The notes under the pieces are model-generated. The model ran no database searches, was not told the origin of the DNA, and saw only the letters and a program-made list of their open reading frames with translations. A DNA stretch of 64,000 nt from JAABRB01 sp041617635 (GTDB lineage Bacteria; Pseudomonadota; Gammaproteobacteria; Burkholderiales; SG8-39), in contig JBFJOO010000009.1 of assembly GCA_041617635.1 (NCBI GenBank), forward strand, positions 14,362 to 78,361, written 5' to 3'. The position numbers and the translations under genes are program-made. This document shows, piece after piece, positions 26,024 to 34,524 of this stretch. How positions within the stretch are numbered: position 1 is the stretch's first letter; every line of letters starts with the position of its first letter.

Positions 26024-26923
26024 TCAACCGAGCGCGCCGATCCTGCGCAGGACGATGTATCCCATCGCCAGGCCGATGACGCCGAACAGGATGGCAATGG
26101 CGCGCTCCACCTTGCGCTGGGCGATGCGGCCCTGCAGCCACGGCCCGATCTGGCCGCCGATGATCACCGCGGGGATCGTGTAGCAGACGAGGTTCCACGG
26201 AATCGCGTTGACGCCGCCGGCCGCGATCAGGGCGGCCACCTGGGTGAACGACGCCGAAGCGATCGTGACGATGACCGTGAACACCGAGGTTGCCGCGGCA
26301 ACCGCAACCGGCACGTGATTGCGCTTCACGAGCTGCGGCATGATCACCTCGCCGATTCCCACGCCGAGCAGTCCCGTCAGAAACGCGCCCAGTCCCGTGA
26401 AGAGTCCGCCGCTCGCGCCCTGCTTCGGCTTTCGATACACGTAGGTGAAGCCGCGGCGATCGGTCAGGCGCAGGATGGGTCGCTTACCCGTAGGATCGTT
26501 ATCCGGGTGCGTCGGATCGATGTGCGGCGGTGGCGAGTGGCGCAGGATCACCGGGCAAAGCACGAGCATCAGGACCGCATAGGACCCCTTAAGAAAAATT
26601 TCGTGCTCCTTCAGCAGCGCGAGCATGAGCGCGCCGGCGATCGCGACCGGAACCGCCACGCTCAGGTAGGGCAGCGCGCTGCGAAAGTCGATCAGCCGCT
26701 TGCGGTGGTAGCCGACGAAACCGGAGGAAAAGCCGAACACTTCGGTCATCAGCGCGGTCCCGATCGCCGCGGCGGTGGCCATCGGGTACTCGGGCCCGAT
26801 CATCGGGAAGATGATGACGAAGATCGGAATGAACAACGCCGCGCCCCCGATGCCGCTCAGCATGGCCGACGTGGCCACCAGAATCGACACCGGGAACATG
26901 AACCAGTACATCGTCCAATCCAT
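26024..26923 (-). CDS. TSUP-family membrane protein (TauE/SafE, sulfite-exporter-like)
   Basis: A 299-residue polytopic protein with seven or eight hydrophobic segments arranged as two homologous halves. The halves show the TSUP repeats GIGGAALFIPIFVIIFP (about 24-40) and GLLGVGIGEVIMPQL (about 183-199). A hydrophilic loop rich in D and P (about 130-165) separates the halves. Family members export sulfite or sulfoacetate, or carry other organic anions. It converges on dctM, so it is not in the TRAP operon. Which anion it moves is unknown. Confidence 0.85.
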   Translation of the reverse strand: MDWTMYWFMFPVSILVATSAMLSGIGGAALFIPIFVIIFPMIGPEYPMATAAAIGTALMTEVFGFSSGFVGYHRKRLIDFRSALPYLSVAVPVAIAGALMLALLKEHEIFLKGSYAVLMLVLCPVILRHSPPPHIDPTHPDNDPTGKRPILRLTDRRGFTYVYRKPKQGASGGLFTGLGAFLTGLLGVGIGEVIMPQLVKRNHVPVAVAAATSVFTVIVTIASASFTQVAALIAAGGVNAIPWNLVCYTIPAVIIGGQIGPWLQGRIAQRKVERAIAILFGVIGLAMGYIVLRRIGALG

Positions 26924-27050
26924 GCCGAGCCGCCTCGCTTACCGGTTGCTACCGGGCCGGACGGCCCGCCGCGAGCTTAACCACGTACGGCGAATTGTTC
27001 AAATCGATTCCGCCGCACCTGGACGCGCAGTTCGAGAAGGTCCTGCCGGA

Positions 27051-28676
27051 TCAGGTTGCGCCGCGGTGGTCGCCGAGCATGAACTCGGCCGCCTTCTCGC
27101 CCGCGAGGATGGCGGCGGCGTTGGTGTTCGACGCCGGCATGGTCGGCAGGACCGAGGCGTCGGCGACGCGCAGGCCCGCCACCCCGCGCACGCGCAGCTG
27201 CGGATCGACGACGGCGTCGGCATCGATGCCCATCTTGCAGGTGCCGACCTGGTGATACGAGCCGAAGATGGTGCTGCGGACGTAATCGGTTAGCTCCGCA
27301 TCCGACTCGACGCCGGGTCCAGGACGCACCTCGCGCACGACATGCCGGGCAAGCGCGGGCTTGGTCGCCACCTGCCGCACGAGGCGCAGGCCGCGCAGCG
27401 TGGTGCGCAGGTCCTCGGGGTCGGAAAAGTAATTCGGCCGCATTTCGGGCGGCGCGAGCGGATCGGCCGAGCGCACGTGCACGCTGCCCCGCGAGCCCGG
27501 CTGCTGCTGAACCACGCCGATGGAGAAACCTGGAAAGTCGTCGAGCACGATGCGGTCCGGGTTGCGCTCGTCGGGGCTGGACAGGTGGTGAAGCTGCAGC
27601 TTGATGTCCGGCTGCGGGCTCGCCGGGTCGGTGCGCGCATAGGCATGCGCGGTGGCGCCGGCGGCGCTCATCATGCCGTCGCGGAAGAGCGCATAGCGCA
27701 ACGCCATCCGGGTCTTCTTCCACGGGCTCGGCAGGATGTCGTTCAAGGTCTCGAGCCCGCGCACCTCGAACATCATGCGGGCCTGCAGGTGATCGCGCAA
27801 GTTCTCGCCTACGCCCGGCAGGTGCTGCCTGACCGGAATGCCGTGGCGCTCGAGCAGACGCGCGTCACCGATGCCCGAGAGCTCGAGCAGCTGCGGCGAT
27901 TTGATGGAGCCGGCGCAAATCGCGATCTCGCGCGACGCGCGGACGATGCCCGTCCCCTCACCCCACCGGATCTCGAGCGCCGCCGCACGATTGCCCTCGA
28001 ACAGCACGCGCGCCGCGTATGCGCCGGTGAACACGCGCAGGTTGCCGCGCTTCATCGCCGGTCGCAAGTAGCCTTCGCGGACGCCCCAGCGCAGGCCGCG
28101 TCGGGTGGAGAACTGCATGAGGCCACCACCCTCGCAGCCGTCGGCGTTGTAATCGGCGCTCTCCGGAATGCCGCTCTCGGCGCAGGCGCGCAGGAAAGCG
28201 TCCGAGAGCGGATCGCGCGGCGCATGCTCGGTGATGACGAGCGGCCCGTCGTGGCCGCGGCGCGTCGCGTCGCCTTGCCGATAGCGTTCCATGCGCCTGA
28301 AGATCGGCGCCACGTCGGCGTAGCCCCACCCGGTGTTGCCGGCGGCGCGCCATGAGTCGAACACCGCCGGATACCCCCACACCCAGAACATGCCGTTCAC
28401 GCTCGCGGTGCCGCCGAGCACGCGGCCGCGCGGCCAGAAGAGGCTGCGTCCGCCCAGTCCGGGCTCGGGCTCGGTGTTGAAGCGCCAGAGCGCCCGCTTG
28501 CCCACCATGATCTTCGCCACGCCGGTCGGGATGCGCAACCAGATCCAGCGATCGTCCTCGCCCGCTTCGACGAGCAGCACGCGGTGACGCCCCGACTCGG
28601 TCAGGCGCGCGGCGAGCGCGCAGCCCGCGGATCCCGCGCCGACCACGATGAAATCCCAGGTTCCTTCGGTGTCCAT
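27051..28676 (-). CDS. GMC-family FAD oxidoreductase (choline dehydrogenase-like)
   Basis: The 541-residue flavoprotein has GAGSAG (13-18) and the E of LLVEAG (about 37) for FAD. It has the GMC signature 1 region FWPRGRVLGGTASVNGM (about 79-95) and signature 2 GSIKSPQLLELSGIG (about 254-268). The catalytic pair is H475 in SYHQVGTCKMG and N517/N519 in PASNTNAA. Members oxidise primary or secondary alcohols (choline, alkanols, polyethylene glycol). The loop around SPQPDIKLQLHHLS suggests no special subgroup to me. It stands alone, divergent from the ArsR operon. Confidence 0.92.
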   Translation of the reverse strand: MDTEGTWDFIVVGAGSAGCALAARLTESGRHRVLLVEAGEDDRWIWLRIPTGVAKIMVGKRALWRFNTEPEPGLGGRSLFWPRGRVLGGTASVNGMFWVWGYPAVFDSWRAAGNTGWGYADVAPIFRRMERYRQGDATRRGHDGPLVITEHAPRDPLSDAFLRACAESGIPESADYNADGCEGGGLMQFSTRRGLRWGVREGYLRPAMKRGNLRVFTGAYAARVLFEGNRAAALEIRWGEGTGIVRASREIAICAGSIKSPQLLELSGIGDARLLERHGIPVRQHLPGVGENLRDHLQARMMFEVRGLETLNDILPSPWKKTRMALRYALFRDGMMSAAGATAHAYARTDPASPQPDIKLQLHHLSSPDERNPDRIVLDDFPGFSIGVVQQQPGSRGSVHVRSADPLAPPEMRPNYFSDPEDLRTTLRGLRLVRQVATKPALARHVVREVRPGPGVESDAELTDYVRSTIFGSYHQVGTCKMGIDADAVVDPQLRVRGVAGLRVADASVLPTMPASNTNAAAILAGEKAAEFMLGDHRGAT

Positions 28677-28775
28677 GCGCCCCTTTCGGCTCGATTGACG
28701 ATCGCAGCCGGGTCCGCTCCCAGTTGAGCATATCGGATCTGTCCTGCGCGTCCGGTCGATAATTGGAGACGGGGC

Positions 28776-28803
28776 TTGACAGCGACGCCCATTCGGATAA
28801 AAC
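28776..28803 (+). promoter_or_regulatory. Strong promoter of the arsR operon
   Basis: A perfect TTGACA -35 box (28776-28781), a 16-base spacer and TAAAAC (28798-28803, four of six) precede ATG 28812 by only eight bases. Transcription would start at about 28810, so the message would be leaderless or nearly so. There is no Shine-Dalgarno before the ATG. Confidence 0.6.
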
Positions 28804-28819
28804 TAAACCTTATGGTTAA
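28804..28819. promoter_or_regulatory. Operator-like near-palindrome across the arsR start codon
   Basis: TAAACCTTATGGTTAA differs from the perfect palindrome TTAACCATATGGTTAA at two positions. It overlaps the expected transcription start and the ATG (28812-28814). Binding of the encoded ArsR protein here would block its own promoter. The protein-DNA pairing is inferred. Confidence 0.5.
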
Positions 28820-29267
28820 CTATCAAGCGGCCCTGCCTCCCGCAGCGACCCTCGACAGCGTGTTCGCCGCGCTGGCGGACCCGACGCGCCGCGTGATTCT
28901 GGAGCGACTGTCGGACCGCCCCGCCGCGGTCGGCGAGCTCGCGCAGGACGCCGCGATGTCGCTGCCCGGCTTCATGAAGCACCTCGCGATTCTCGAGCGC
29001 GCGGGACTCCTCGCCCGGCGCAAGGACGGGCGGGTGGTGTATTGCGCGCTCACGCCGCACGCGCTGCGGGAGGCGTCCGACTGGCTCGAGCGCTACCGCC
29101 GGTTCTGGGAAGAGCGGCTGGACGCCCTCGAACGCTTTCTCGACCGACAGGAGGAACGACCATGGCCCAAGGCACCGTCGAAACGAAGCCCTCGCTCGCC
29201 ATCGACCGCACGCTCCGCGCCGCGCCGCAGCGGGTCTGGCAGGCGTGGACTCAGGCGGAAGCGCTGA
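28812..29267 (+). CDS. ArsR-family winged-helix regulator
   Basis: A 151-residue protein with the ArsR core at about 15-100: FAALADPTRRVILERLS, then AVGELAQDAAMSLPGFMKHLAILERAGLLAR with the recognition helix and the beta-wing RRKDGRVVYCAL. No metal-binding cysteine cluster such as CxC is present, which suits the class that controls AHSA1/SRPBCC genes. The last 35 residues are low-complexity (R, S, P) and overlap the next gene for 106 bases in another frame, so they are probably unstructured. Start and operator overlap as described for the preceding sites. Confidence 0.88.
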   Translation: MVNYQAALPPAATLDSVFAALADPTRRVILERLSDRPAAVGELAQDAAMSLPGFMKHLAILERAGLLARRKDGRVVYCALTPHALREASDWLERYRRFWEERLDALERFLDRQEERPWPKAPSKRSPRSPSTARSAPRRSGSGRRGLRRKR

Positions 29268-29608
29268 AGAAGTGGTTCGCCCCGGCCGACGCGTTCAAGG
29301 TGGAAGTGGCCGAGGCCGACGTGCGCGTGGGCGGCCGCTATCGCATCGTGATGACCGCGCCGGACGGCGAAGTGCACGATGTGAGCGGGGTCTACCGCGA
29401 GGTGGTGCCCAACGAGCGGCTCGCCTTCACCTGGGCGTGGCGCTCGACGCCGGAGCGCGTATCGCTCGTGACGGTAACGCTGCGTCCGGCCGGGAGCGGC
29501 ACCGCGCTCACGTTGCAGCACGAGCAGCTCTTTGACGAGAGCGCGCGTGATCATCATCGCGAAGGGTGGATCGCGCTGCTCGGCAGGCTCGAAGCGTCGC
29601 TCGGCTGA
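29162..29608 (+). CDS. SRPBCC / AHSA1-domain protein
   Basis: A 148-residue single START-like domain. The opening pattern is IDRTLRAAPQRVWQAWTQAEALKKWFAP, followed by GGRYRIVMTAPDGE and the C-terminal helix REGWIALLGRLEASL. The fold binds hydrophobic ligands; the function of stand-alone AHSA1 proteins is mostly unknown. ATG 29162 has a strong AGGAGG (29149-29154) seven bases upstream, which fixes the start although it lies inside the arsR frame. It is the second gene of a four-gene operon. Confidence 0.9.
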   Translation: MAQGTVETKPSLAIDRTLRAAPQRVWQAWTQAEALKKWFAPADAFKVEVAEADVRVGGRYRIVMTAPDGEVHDVSGVYREVVPNERLAFTWAWRSTPERVSLVTVTLRPAGSGTALTLQHEQLFDESARDHHREGWIALLGRLEASLG

Positions 29609-29653
29609 GCGGGGCGTTCGCAGCACTTCGAGACATCAAACGGAGGAATCGCC

Positions 29654-30361
29654 ATGCCGAAGAACCCCGTCGTCTCGCGCGAGGAATGGGTCGCCGCGCG
29701 CGTCCAGCACCTCGCCAAGGAGAAAGAGCTCACCCGCCTGCGCGACGAGCTCTCCCGCGCGCGGCGCGCGCTGCCGTGGGTGAAGATCGACAAGGAGTAC
29801 GTCTTCGACACGTCCGCCGGGTCGAGGACGCTCGCAGATCTCTTCGCCGGCCGGACCCAGCTGATCGTCTATCACTTCATGTACGGCCCGGACTGGACCG
29901 ATGGCTGCAAGAGCTGCTCTTTCTGGGCCGACAACTTCGACGGCGTCATCGTGCATCTGAATCACCGCGATGTCACGATGATCGCCGTCTCGCGTGCGCC
30001 GCTCGCGACGCTCCTCGCGTATCGCAGGCGGATGGGCTGGCACTTCGAGTGGGTCTCGTCGCACGGCAACGATTTCAACCGCGACTTCGGCGTCTCGTTC
30101 ACCCCGGAGGAGATGGCAAAGGGCGAGATGGTCTACAACTTCCGGGTCGGGAAGTTTCCGAGCGAGGAGGCGCACGGCATCAGCGTGTTCTACCGGTCCG
30201 CCGAGGGCGGGGTGTTTCACACCTACTCGTGCTACTCCCGCGGGCTGGACATGATGAACGGGGCCTATCACTACCTCGACCTGGTGCCCAAGGGGCGCGA
30301 CGAGGCCGGGCTCCCCTATCCGATGGCGTGGCTGCGCCATCACGACAAATACACCGATTGA
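29654..30361 (+). CDS. DUF899 thioredoxin-like family protein
   Basis: A 235-residue protein typical of the DUF899 group. The N-terminal helix (NPVVSREEWVAARVQHLAKEKE) precedes a thioredoxin-like core with YHFMYGPDWTDGCKSCSFW (about 76-94), where C89 and C92 form a CxxC. The conserved C-terminal block is FHTYSCYSRGLDMMNGAYHYLD (about 194-215). The biochemical activity is not established. It sits in the ArsR operon between the AHSA1 and glutathione-transferase genes. Co-occurrence with a GST suggests a redox or detoxification role. Confidence 0.85.
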   Translation: MPKNPVVSREEWVAARVQHLAKEKELTRLRDELSRARRALPWVKIDKEYVFDTSAGSRTLADLFAGRTQLIVYHFMYGPDWTDGCKSCSFWADNFDGVIVHLNHRDVTMIAVSRAPLATLLAYRRRMGWHFEWVSSHGNDFNRDFGVSFTPEEMAKGEMVYNFRVGKFPSEEAHGISVFYRSAEGGVFHTYSCYSRGLDMMNGAYHYLDLVPKGRDEAGLPYPMAWLRHHDKYTD

Positions 30362-30371
30362 AGGAGGCATG

Positions 30372-30989
30372 ATGAAACTCTATGGTTTTCCACCCTCACC
30401 CAACACGCGGAAGGTGCTCGCCACCGCCACCGCGCTCGGAATGCGTCTCGAGTTCGTCATGGTGAATCTGGCGGCCGGCGATCAGCGCAAGCCCGAGTAC
30501 CTGGCCTTGAATCCCTGCGGGCGCACGCCAACGCTGGTCGACGGTGAGTTCGTGCTCTGGGAGTCAAATGCGATCATGCAATACCTCGCAGGCACGAAAC
30601 CGGGTCCGCTCTGGCCGAACGATCCCAAGGCGCGCGCCGACATCGCCCGCTGGCAGTGCTGGCAGCTCGCGCACTGCGAGGAGGGGACCTCGAGGCTGAT
30701 CTTCCAGCACGTGATCAAGAAGTTCATGGGGCTCGGGGAACCGGAGCCCGCCGAGATCGAGCGTGCCGAGCAGGCGATTCACCGCGACGCAGCCGTGCTC
30801 GACGGCTGGTTGGCGAAGCGCCGTTTTTTCACCGGCGATGCGCCGACGCTCGCTGACTTCGCCGTGGCCGCCCCGATGGAATACGCTGCTCCCGCGGGAT
30901 TCCCGCTCGACAACTACGCGAATGTCAAAGCATGGCACGCGCGGATCGAGGCGCTGCCGGCGTGGCAGGAGAGCCGCCCCAAGCAGTGA
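30372..30989 (+). CDS. Glutathione S-transferase family protein
   Basis: The 205-residue product has an N-terminal thioredoxin fold: MKLYGFPPSPNTRKVLATA with the active Ser or Asn at about 9-11, then PCGRTPTLVDGEFVLWESNAI with cis-Pro 53 region and the ES(N) glutathione contact. An all-helical C-terminal domain includes TGDAPTLADFAVAAP. Two ATGs occur in tandem (30369 and 30372). The second is preferred because AAGGAGG (30361-30367) is four bases upstream of it and only one base from the first. The last gene of the ArsR operon, it converges on PPK2. Confidence 0.88.
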   Translation: MKLYGFPPSPNTRKVLATATALGMRLEFVMVNLAAGDQRKPEYLALNPCGRTPTLVDGEFVLWESNAIMQYLAGTKPGPLWPNDPKARADIARWQCWQLAHCEEGTSRLIFQHVIKKFMGLGEPEPAEIERAEQAIHRDAAVLDGWLAKRRFFTGDAPTLADFAVAAPMEYAAPAGFPLDNYANVKAWHARIEALPAWQESRPKQ

Positions 30990-31011
30990 CGCGCGCCGCG
31001 CGACGGACGCA

Positions 31012-31917
31012 TCAGCGCTTCTCGCTGAGCAGCAGCGTCCGTGCGGTGGCGAGCTCTTTCTTCATGGCGGCGTCGACCTTCGGGAAATGGAGGTCGAGCC
31101 GCTCCATCGCTTCGACGATCGCCGCTGAGACCACCAGGCGCGTGAACCATTTGTTGTCCGCGGGAACGACGTACCACGGTGCGTGGTCGGCAGCGGTGTG
31201 GCGGATGAGATCCTGGTACGCTGCCATGTACGCGCGCCAGTAGCCACGCTCGCGCGCGTCGGCGCTCGAGAATTTCCAGTTTTTCTCGGGACGGTCGAGC
31301 CGCTCGAGGAAGCGCTTCTTCTGCTCGTTCCGCGAGACGTTGAGGAAGAACTTGAGGATGAGACAGCCGTTGCGCGCCAGATAGCGCTCGAAGTTGGCGA
31401 TGTCCTCGAAGCGCTCCCGCCAGATGCGCTTTGAGACGAGTTGCGGCGGCAGTCTCTGTTTCGCCAGCAGCGCCTCGTGCACTCGCACCACGAGCACTTC
31501 CTCGTAATAGCTCCGGTTGAAGATCCCGATCCGTCCGCGCTCGGGCAGCGCCTTCGCGCAGCGCCACATGAAGTCGTGATCGAGCTCCTCGCTCGACGGC
31601 GCCTTGAACGACGTGACGTGGACGCCCTGCGGATTGACGCCCGACATCACGTGCTTGATGGTGCCGTCCTTGCCCGCCGCGTCCATGGCCTGGAAGAGGA
31701 GCAGCACGCTCCAGCGGTTCTGCGCGTAGAGCTTCTCCTGCTCTTCGGCGAGCCACTCGACGCCGCGCGCGAGCAACGCCTTCGCCGCGCCCTTCTGCTC
31801 CGACTTGAATCCGTGCGTATCCTCTGGATCGTGATCCTTCAGCCGGAATCCCTTGCCCTTCGTGATGCGGTAGGGGCGCAGAAACTTCGCGAGCCGCTTC
31901 ACGTCGATCTTGGCCAT
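31012..31917 (-). CDS. Polyphosphate kinase 2 family protein
   Basis: With the start at 31917 the product is 301 residues. The P-loop is DAAGKDGTIKHV (about 71-82) and the second motif is FNRSYYEEVLVVRV (about 125-138, the Walker-B/lid region of PPK2). A further conserved stretch is LKFFLNVSRNEQKKRF (about 174-189). PPK2 enzymes use polyphosphate to phosphorylate nucleotides (ADP, AMP or GDP depending on class). The class is not certain from sequence. It is divergent from phosphoketolase and so may share its control. Together they connect polyphosphate to energy metabolism. Confidence 0.93.
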   Translation of the reverse strand: MAKIDVKRLAKFLRPYRITKGKGFRLKDHDPEDTHGFKSEQKGAAKALLARGVEWLAEEQEKLYAQNRWSVLLLFQAMDAAGKDGTIKHVMSGVNPQGVHVTSFKAPSSEELDHDFMWRCAKALPERGRIGIFNRSYYEEVLVVRVHEALLAKQRLPPQLVSKRIWRERFEDIANFERYLARNGCLILKFFLNVSRNEQKKRFLERLDRPEKNWKFSSADARERGYWRAYMAAYQDLIRHTAADHAPWYVVPADNKWFTRLVVSAAIVEAMERLDLHFPKVDAAMKKELATARTLLLSEKR

Positions 31918-32038
31918 TGCGGGTCTTCTCCCTTCGTGCGTGCGGTGCACGACTCAGCGCGCCAAAGTTAACCCACTTTCATGATCATTGTCCGCGCATG
32001 GACATCGATCGCGCCGCGGATTGCGCCAGGTCAAACCA

Positions 32039-32052
32039 CGTACTACGGTACG
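32039..32052. promoter_or_regulatory. Inverted repeat in the PPK2/phosphoketolase divergent region
   Basis: CGTAC and GTACG flank TACG, 45 bases before the phosphoketolase ATG. An eight-base palindrome ATGATCAT lies at 31981-31988 in the same 179-base region. Either may be an operator. Confidence 0.25.
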
Positions 32053-32096
32053 GTCTATAGGTCGATGTGGCAAATCAGAACGGAGGACTTTGCGCC

Positions 32097-34508
32097 ATGG
32101 CGCGAAAGCAGACAGGAATCAGAGAGCATACGAGAGCGCGCGCGGCGCGGAGCGCGATCTCGAGCGAAGAGCTCAAGCTTATCGACGCCTACTGGCGAGC
32201 GTGCAACTACCTCGCGGTGGGAATGATCTACCTGCAGGACAACCCGCTGTTGCGCAAGCCGCTGCGGGCCGCGCACATCAAGAATCGGCTGCTCGGACAC
32301 TGGGGCGCGAGCCCCGGCCTTTCGTTCACCTACGTCCATCTCAACCGCCTCATCAGGAAGTTCGACCTCGACGCGATCTTCCTCGCCGGCCCGGGGCACG
32401 GCGCGCCCGGCGTGCTCGCGCCCGTGTATCTCGAGGGCGCCTATTCCGAGATCTATCCCAACAAGGGCGAGGACGAGGAGGGGATGCGCGAGTTCTTCAA
32501 GGAATTCTCGTTCCCCGGCGGCATCGGGAGCCATTGCACGCCCGAGACGCCCGGCTCGATCCACGAGGGGGGCGAGCTCGGCTACAGCCTCTCGCACGCG
32601 TTCGGCGCCGCGTTCGACAACCCGGACCTGCTGGTCGCGGTCATGGTGGGCGACGGCGAGTCGGAAACCGGGCCGCTCGCCACGTCGTGGCACTCCAACA
32701 AATTCCTGAACCCGGTGCGCGACGGCGCGGTGCTGCCGATCCTGCATCTCAACGGCTACAAGATCAACAACCCGACCATCCTCGCGCGCATCTCGCACGA
32801 AGAGCTCGAGAACCTGTTCAAGGGTTACGGCTGGACGCCGCACTTCGTCGAGGGCACCGATCCCATGAAGATGCACGAGGCGATGGCAGCTACCATGGAG
32901 AGGTGCGTGCGGGACATCCGCCGGATCCAGAGCGAGGCACGTACAAGCGGGAAGCCGGAGCGCGCCCGCTGGCCGATGATCGTCCTCAGGAGCCCGAAGG
33001 GCTGGACCGGCCCGAAAACGGTCAACGGCCACAAAGTCGAGGGATACTGGCGCGCCCACCAAGTGCCGGTGGCCGACGTGCGCACGAATCCCCGTCATCT
33101 GAAGCTCGTCGAGGCCTGGATGAAGAGCTATCGGCCGCAGCAGCTCTTCGACAAGACGGGCCGGCTGATTCCAGAGCTCAAGGCGCTCGCGCCCGCGGGC
33201 ACGCGACGCATGGGCGCCAATCCGCACGCGAACGGCGGGTTGCTGCGCAAGGCGCTGCGGATGCCCGAGTTCCGCGACTACGCGGTGAAGGTCGGCAAGC
33301 CTGGCCGCACGGAAGCCGAGAACACGCGCCCGCTGGGCGCGATGCTGCGCGACATCATGCGCGAGAACCCGGCCAACTTCCGCGTGTTCGGCCCCGACGA
33401 GACCGCTTCGAACCGGCTGGACGCGGTGTACGAGGCGAGCAAGAAGACCTGGCTCGCGGACTACTTGCCGGAGGACGCTGACGGCGGGCAGCTCGCCCGC
33501 GACGGGCGGGTGATGGAGATGCTGTCCGAGCACACGCTGGAAGGCTGGCTCGAAGGCTATCTCCTCACCGGGCGCCACGGTTTCCTGTCCACCTACGAAG
33601 CGTTCGTGCACGTCATCGATTCGATGTTCAACCAGCATGCGAAGTGGCTGACCATCGCGGAGCAGCTGCCGTGGCGCGCACCGGTGGCGTCGCTCAATCT
33701 GCTGATCACCTCGACGGTCTGGCGCCAGGACCACAACGGCTTCACCCACCAGGACCCCGGGTTTCTGGACGTGGTGGTGAACAAGAGCCCGGCGGTGACC
33801 CGCATCTATCTGCCGCCCGACGCCAACTGCCTCCTGTCGGTGGCCGATCACTGCCTGCGGAGCACCGACGACGTCAACGTCATCGTCGCGGACAAGCAAA
33901 AGCACCTGCAGTACCTCGACATGGACGCCGCGATCAAGCATTGCACCAAGGGCATCGGCATCTGGGACTGGGCGAGCAGCGACCAGGACGATGTGCCGGA
34001 CGTCGTGATGGCCTCCTGCGGGGATATCCCGACCAAGGAAGCGCTGGCGGCAGTGATGCTGCTGCGCGAGCACTTTCCGAACCTCAAGATCCGTTTCGTC
34101 AACGTCGTCGATCTGTACCGGATGACCCCGTCCTCCGAGCACCCGCACGGGCTCTCGGATCGCGATTTCGACAGCCTGTTCACCGTGGACCGGCCCATCA
34201 TCTTCAACTTCCACGGCTACCCCTGGCTGATTCACCGACTTGCGTACCGCCGCACAAATCACCGCAATTTGCACGTGCGCGGCTACAAGGAGAAAGGCAA
34301 CATCAACACGCCGCTCGAGCTCGCCATCCAGAACGAGATCGACCGTTTCAGCCTGGCGATCGATGTCATCAACCGCGTTCCGGGGCTGCTCGTGGCCGGC
34401 GCGCACGTCAAGGAGAGATTGCGGGACATGCAGATCGCTTGCCGCCAGTACGCCTATGAGCACGGCATCGACGACCCGGCCCAGGCGGCGTGGAAGTGGG
34501 CGGGTTGA
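32097..34508 (+). CDS. xfp: Phosphoketolase (xylulose-5-phosphate / fructose-6-phosphate)
   Basis: The 803-residue enzyme starts at ATG 32097, 10 bases after CGGAGG; the upstream GTG 32067 is not needed. Family hallmarks are HWGASPGLSF (68-77), GPGHGAPG (98-105), the SEIYP loop (117-121) and the ThDP site GDGESETG (185-192) with N201. It splits xylulose-5-phosphate or fructose-6-phosphate with phosphate into acetyl phosphate and glyceraldehyde-3-phosphate or erythrose-4-phosphate. The length is full. Beta-phosphoglucomutase and GH65 phosphorylase follow and acetate kinase lies further down the same strand, so its acetyl phosphate can be turned to ATP. Confidence 0.96.
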   Translation: MARKQTGIREHTRARAARSAISSEELKLIDAYWRACNYLAVGMIYLQDNPLLRKPLRAAHIKNRLLGHWGASPGLSFTYVHLNRLIRKFDLDAIFLAGPGHGAPGVLAPVYLEGAYSEIYPNKGEDEEGMREFFKEFSFPGGIGSHCTPETPGSIHEGGELGYSLSHAFGAAFDNPDLLVAVMVGDGESETGPLATSWHSNKFLNPVRDGAVLPILHLNGYKINNPTILARISHEELENLFKGYGWTPHFVEGTDPMKMHEAMAATMERCVRDIRRIQSEARTSGKPERARWPMIVLRSPKGWTGPKTVNGHKVEGYWRAHQVPVADVRTNPRHLKLVEAWMKSYRPQQLFDKTGRLIPELKALAPAGTRRMGANPHANGGLLRKALRMPEFRDYAVKVGKPGRTEAENTRPLGAMLRDIMRENPANFRVFGPDETASNRLDAVYEASKKTWLADYLPEDADGGQLARDGRVMEMLSEHTLEGWLEGYLLTGRHGFLSTYEAFVHVIDSMFNQHAKWLTIAEQLPWRAPVASLNLLITSTVWRQDHNGFTHQDPGFLDVVVNKSPAVTRIYLPPDANCLLSVADHCLRSTDDVNVIVADKQKHLQYLDMDAAIKHCTKGIGIWDWASSDQDDVPDVVMASCGDIPTKEALAAVMLLREHFPNLKIRFVNVVDLYRMTPSSEHPHGLSDRDFDSLFTVDRPIIFNFHGYPWLIHRLAYRRTNHRNLHVRGYKEKGNINTPLELAIQNEIDRFSLAIDVINRVPGLLVAGAHVKERLRDMQIACRQYAYEHGIDDPAQAAWKWAG

Positions 34509-34524
34509 GGGATACCGGAGGTCG

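Noticed and set aside
24280..26097. A minus-strand frame of about 600 codons opposite the TRAP permease
   Set aside because: It is almost only His, Asp, Arg and Glu, the mirror of hydrophobic codons in DctM.
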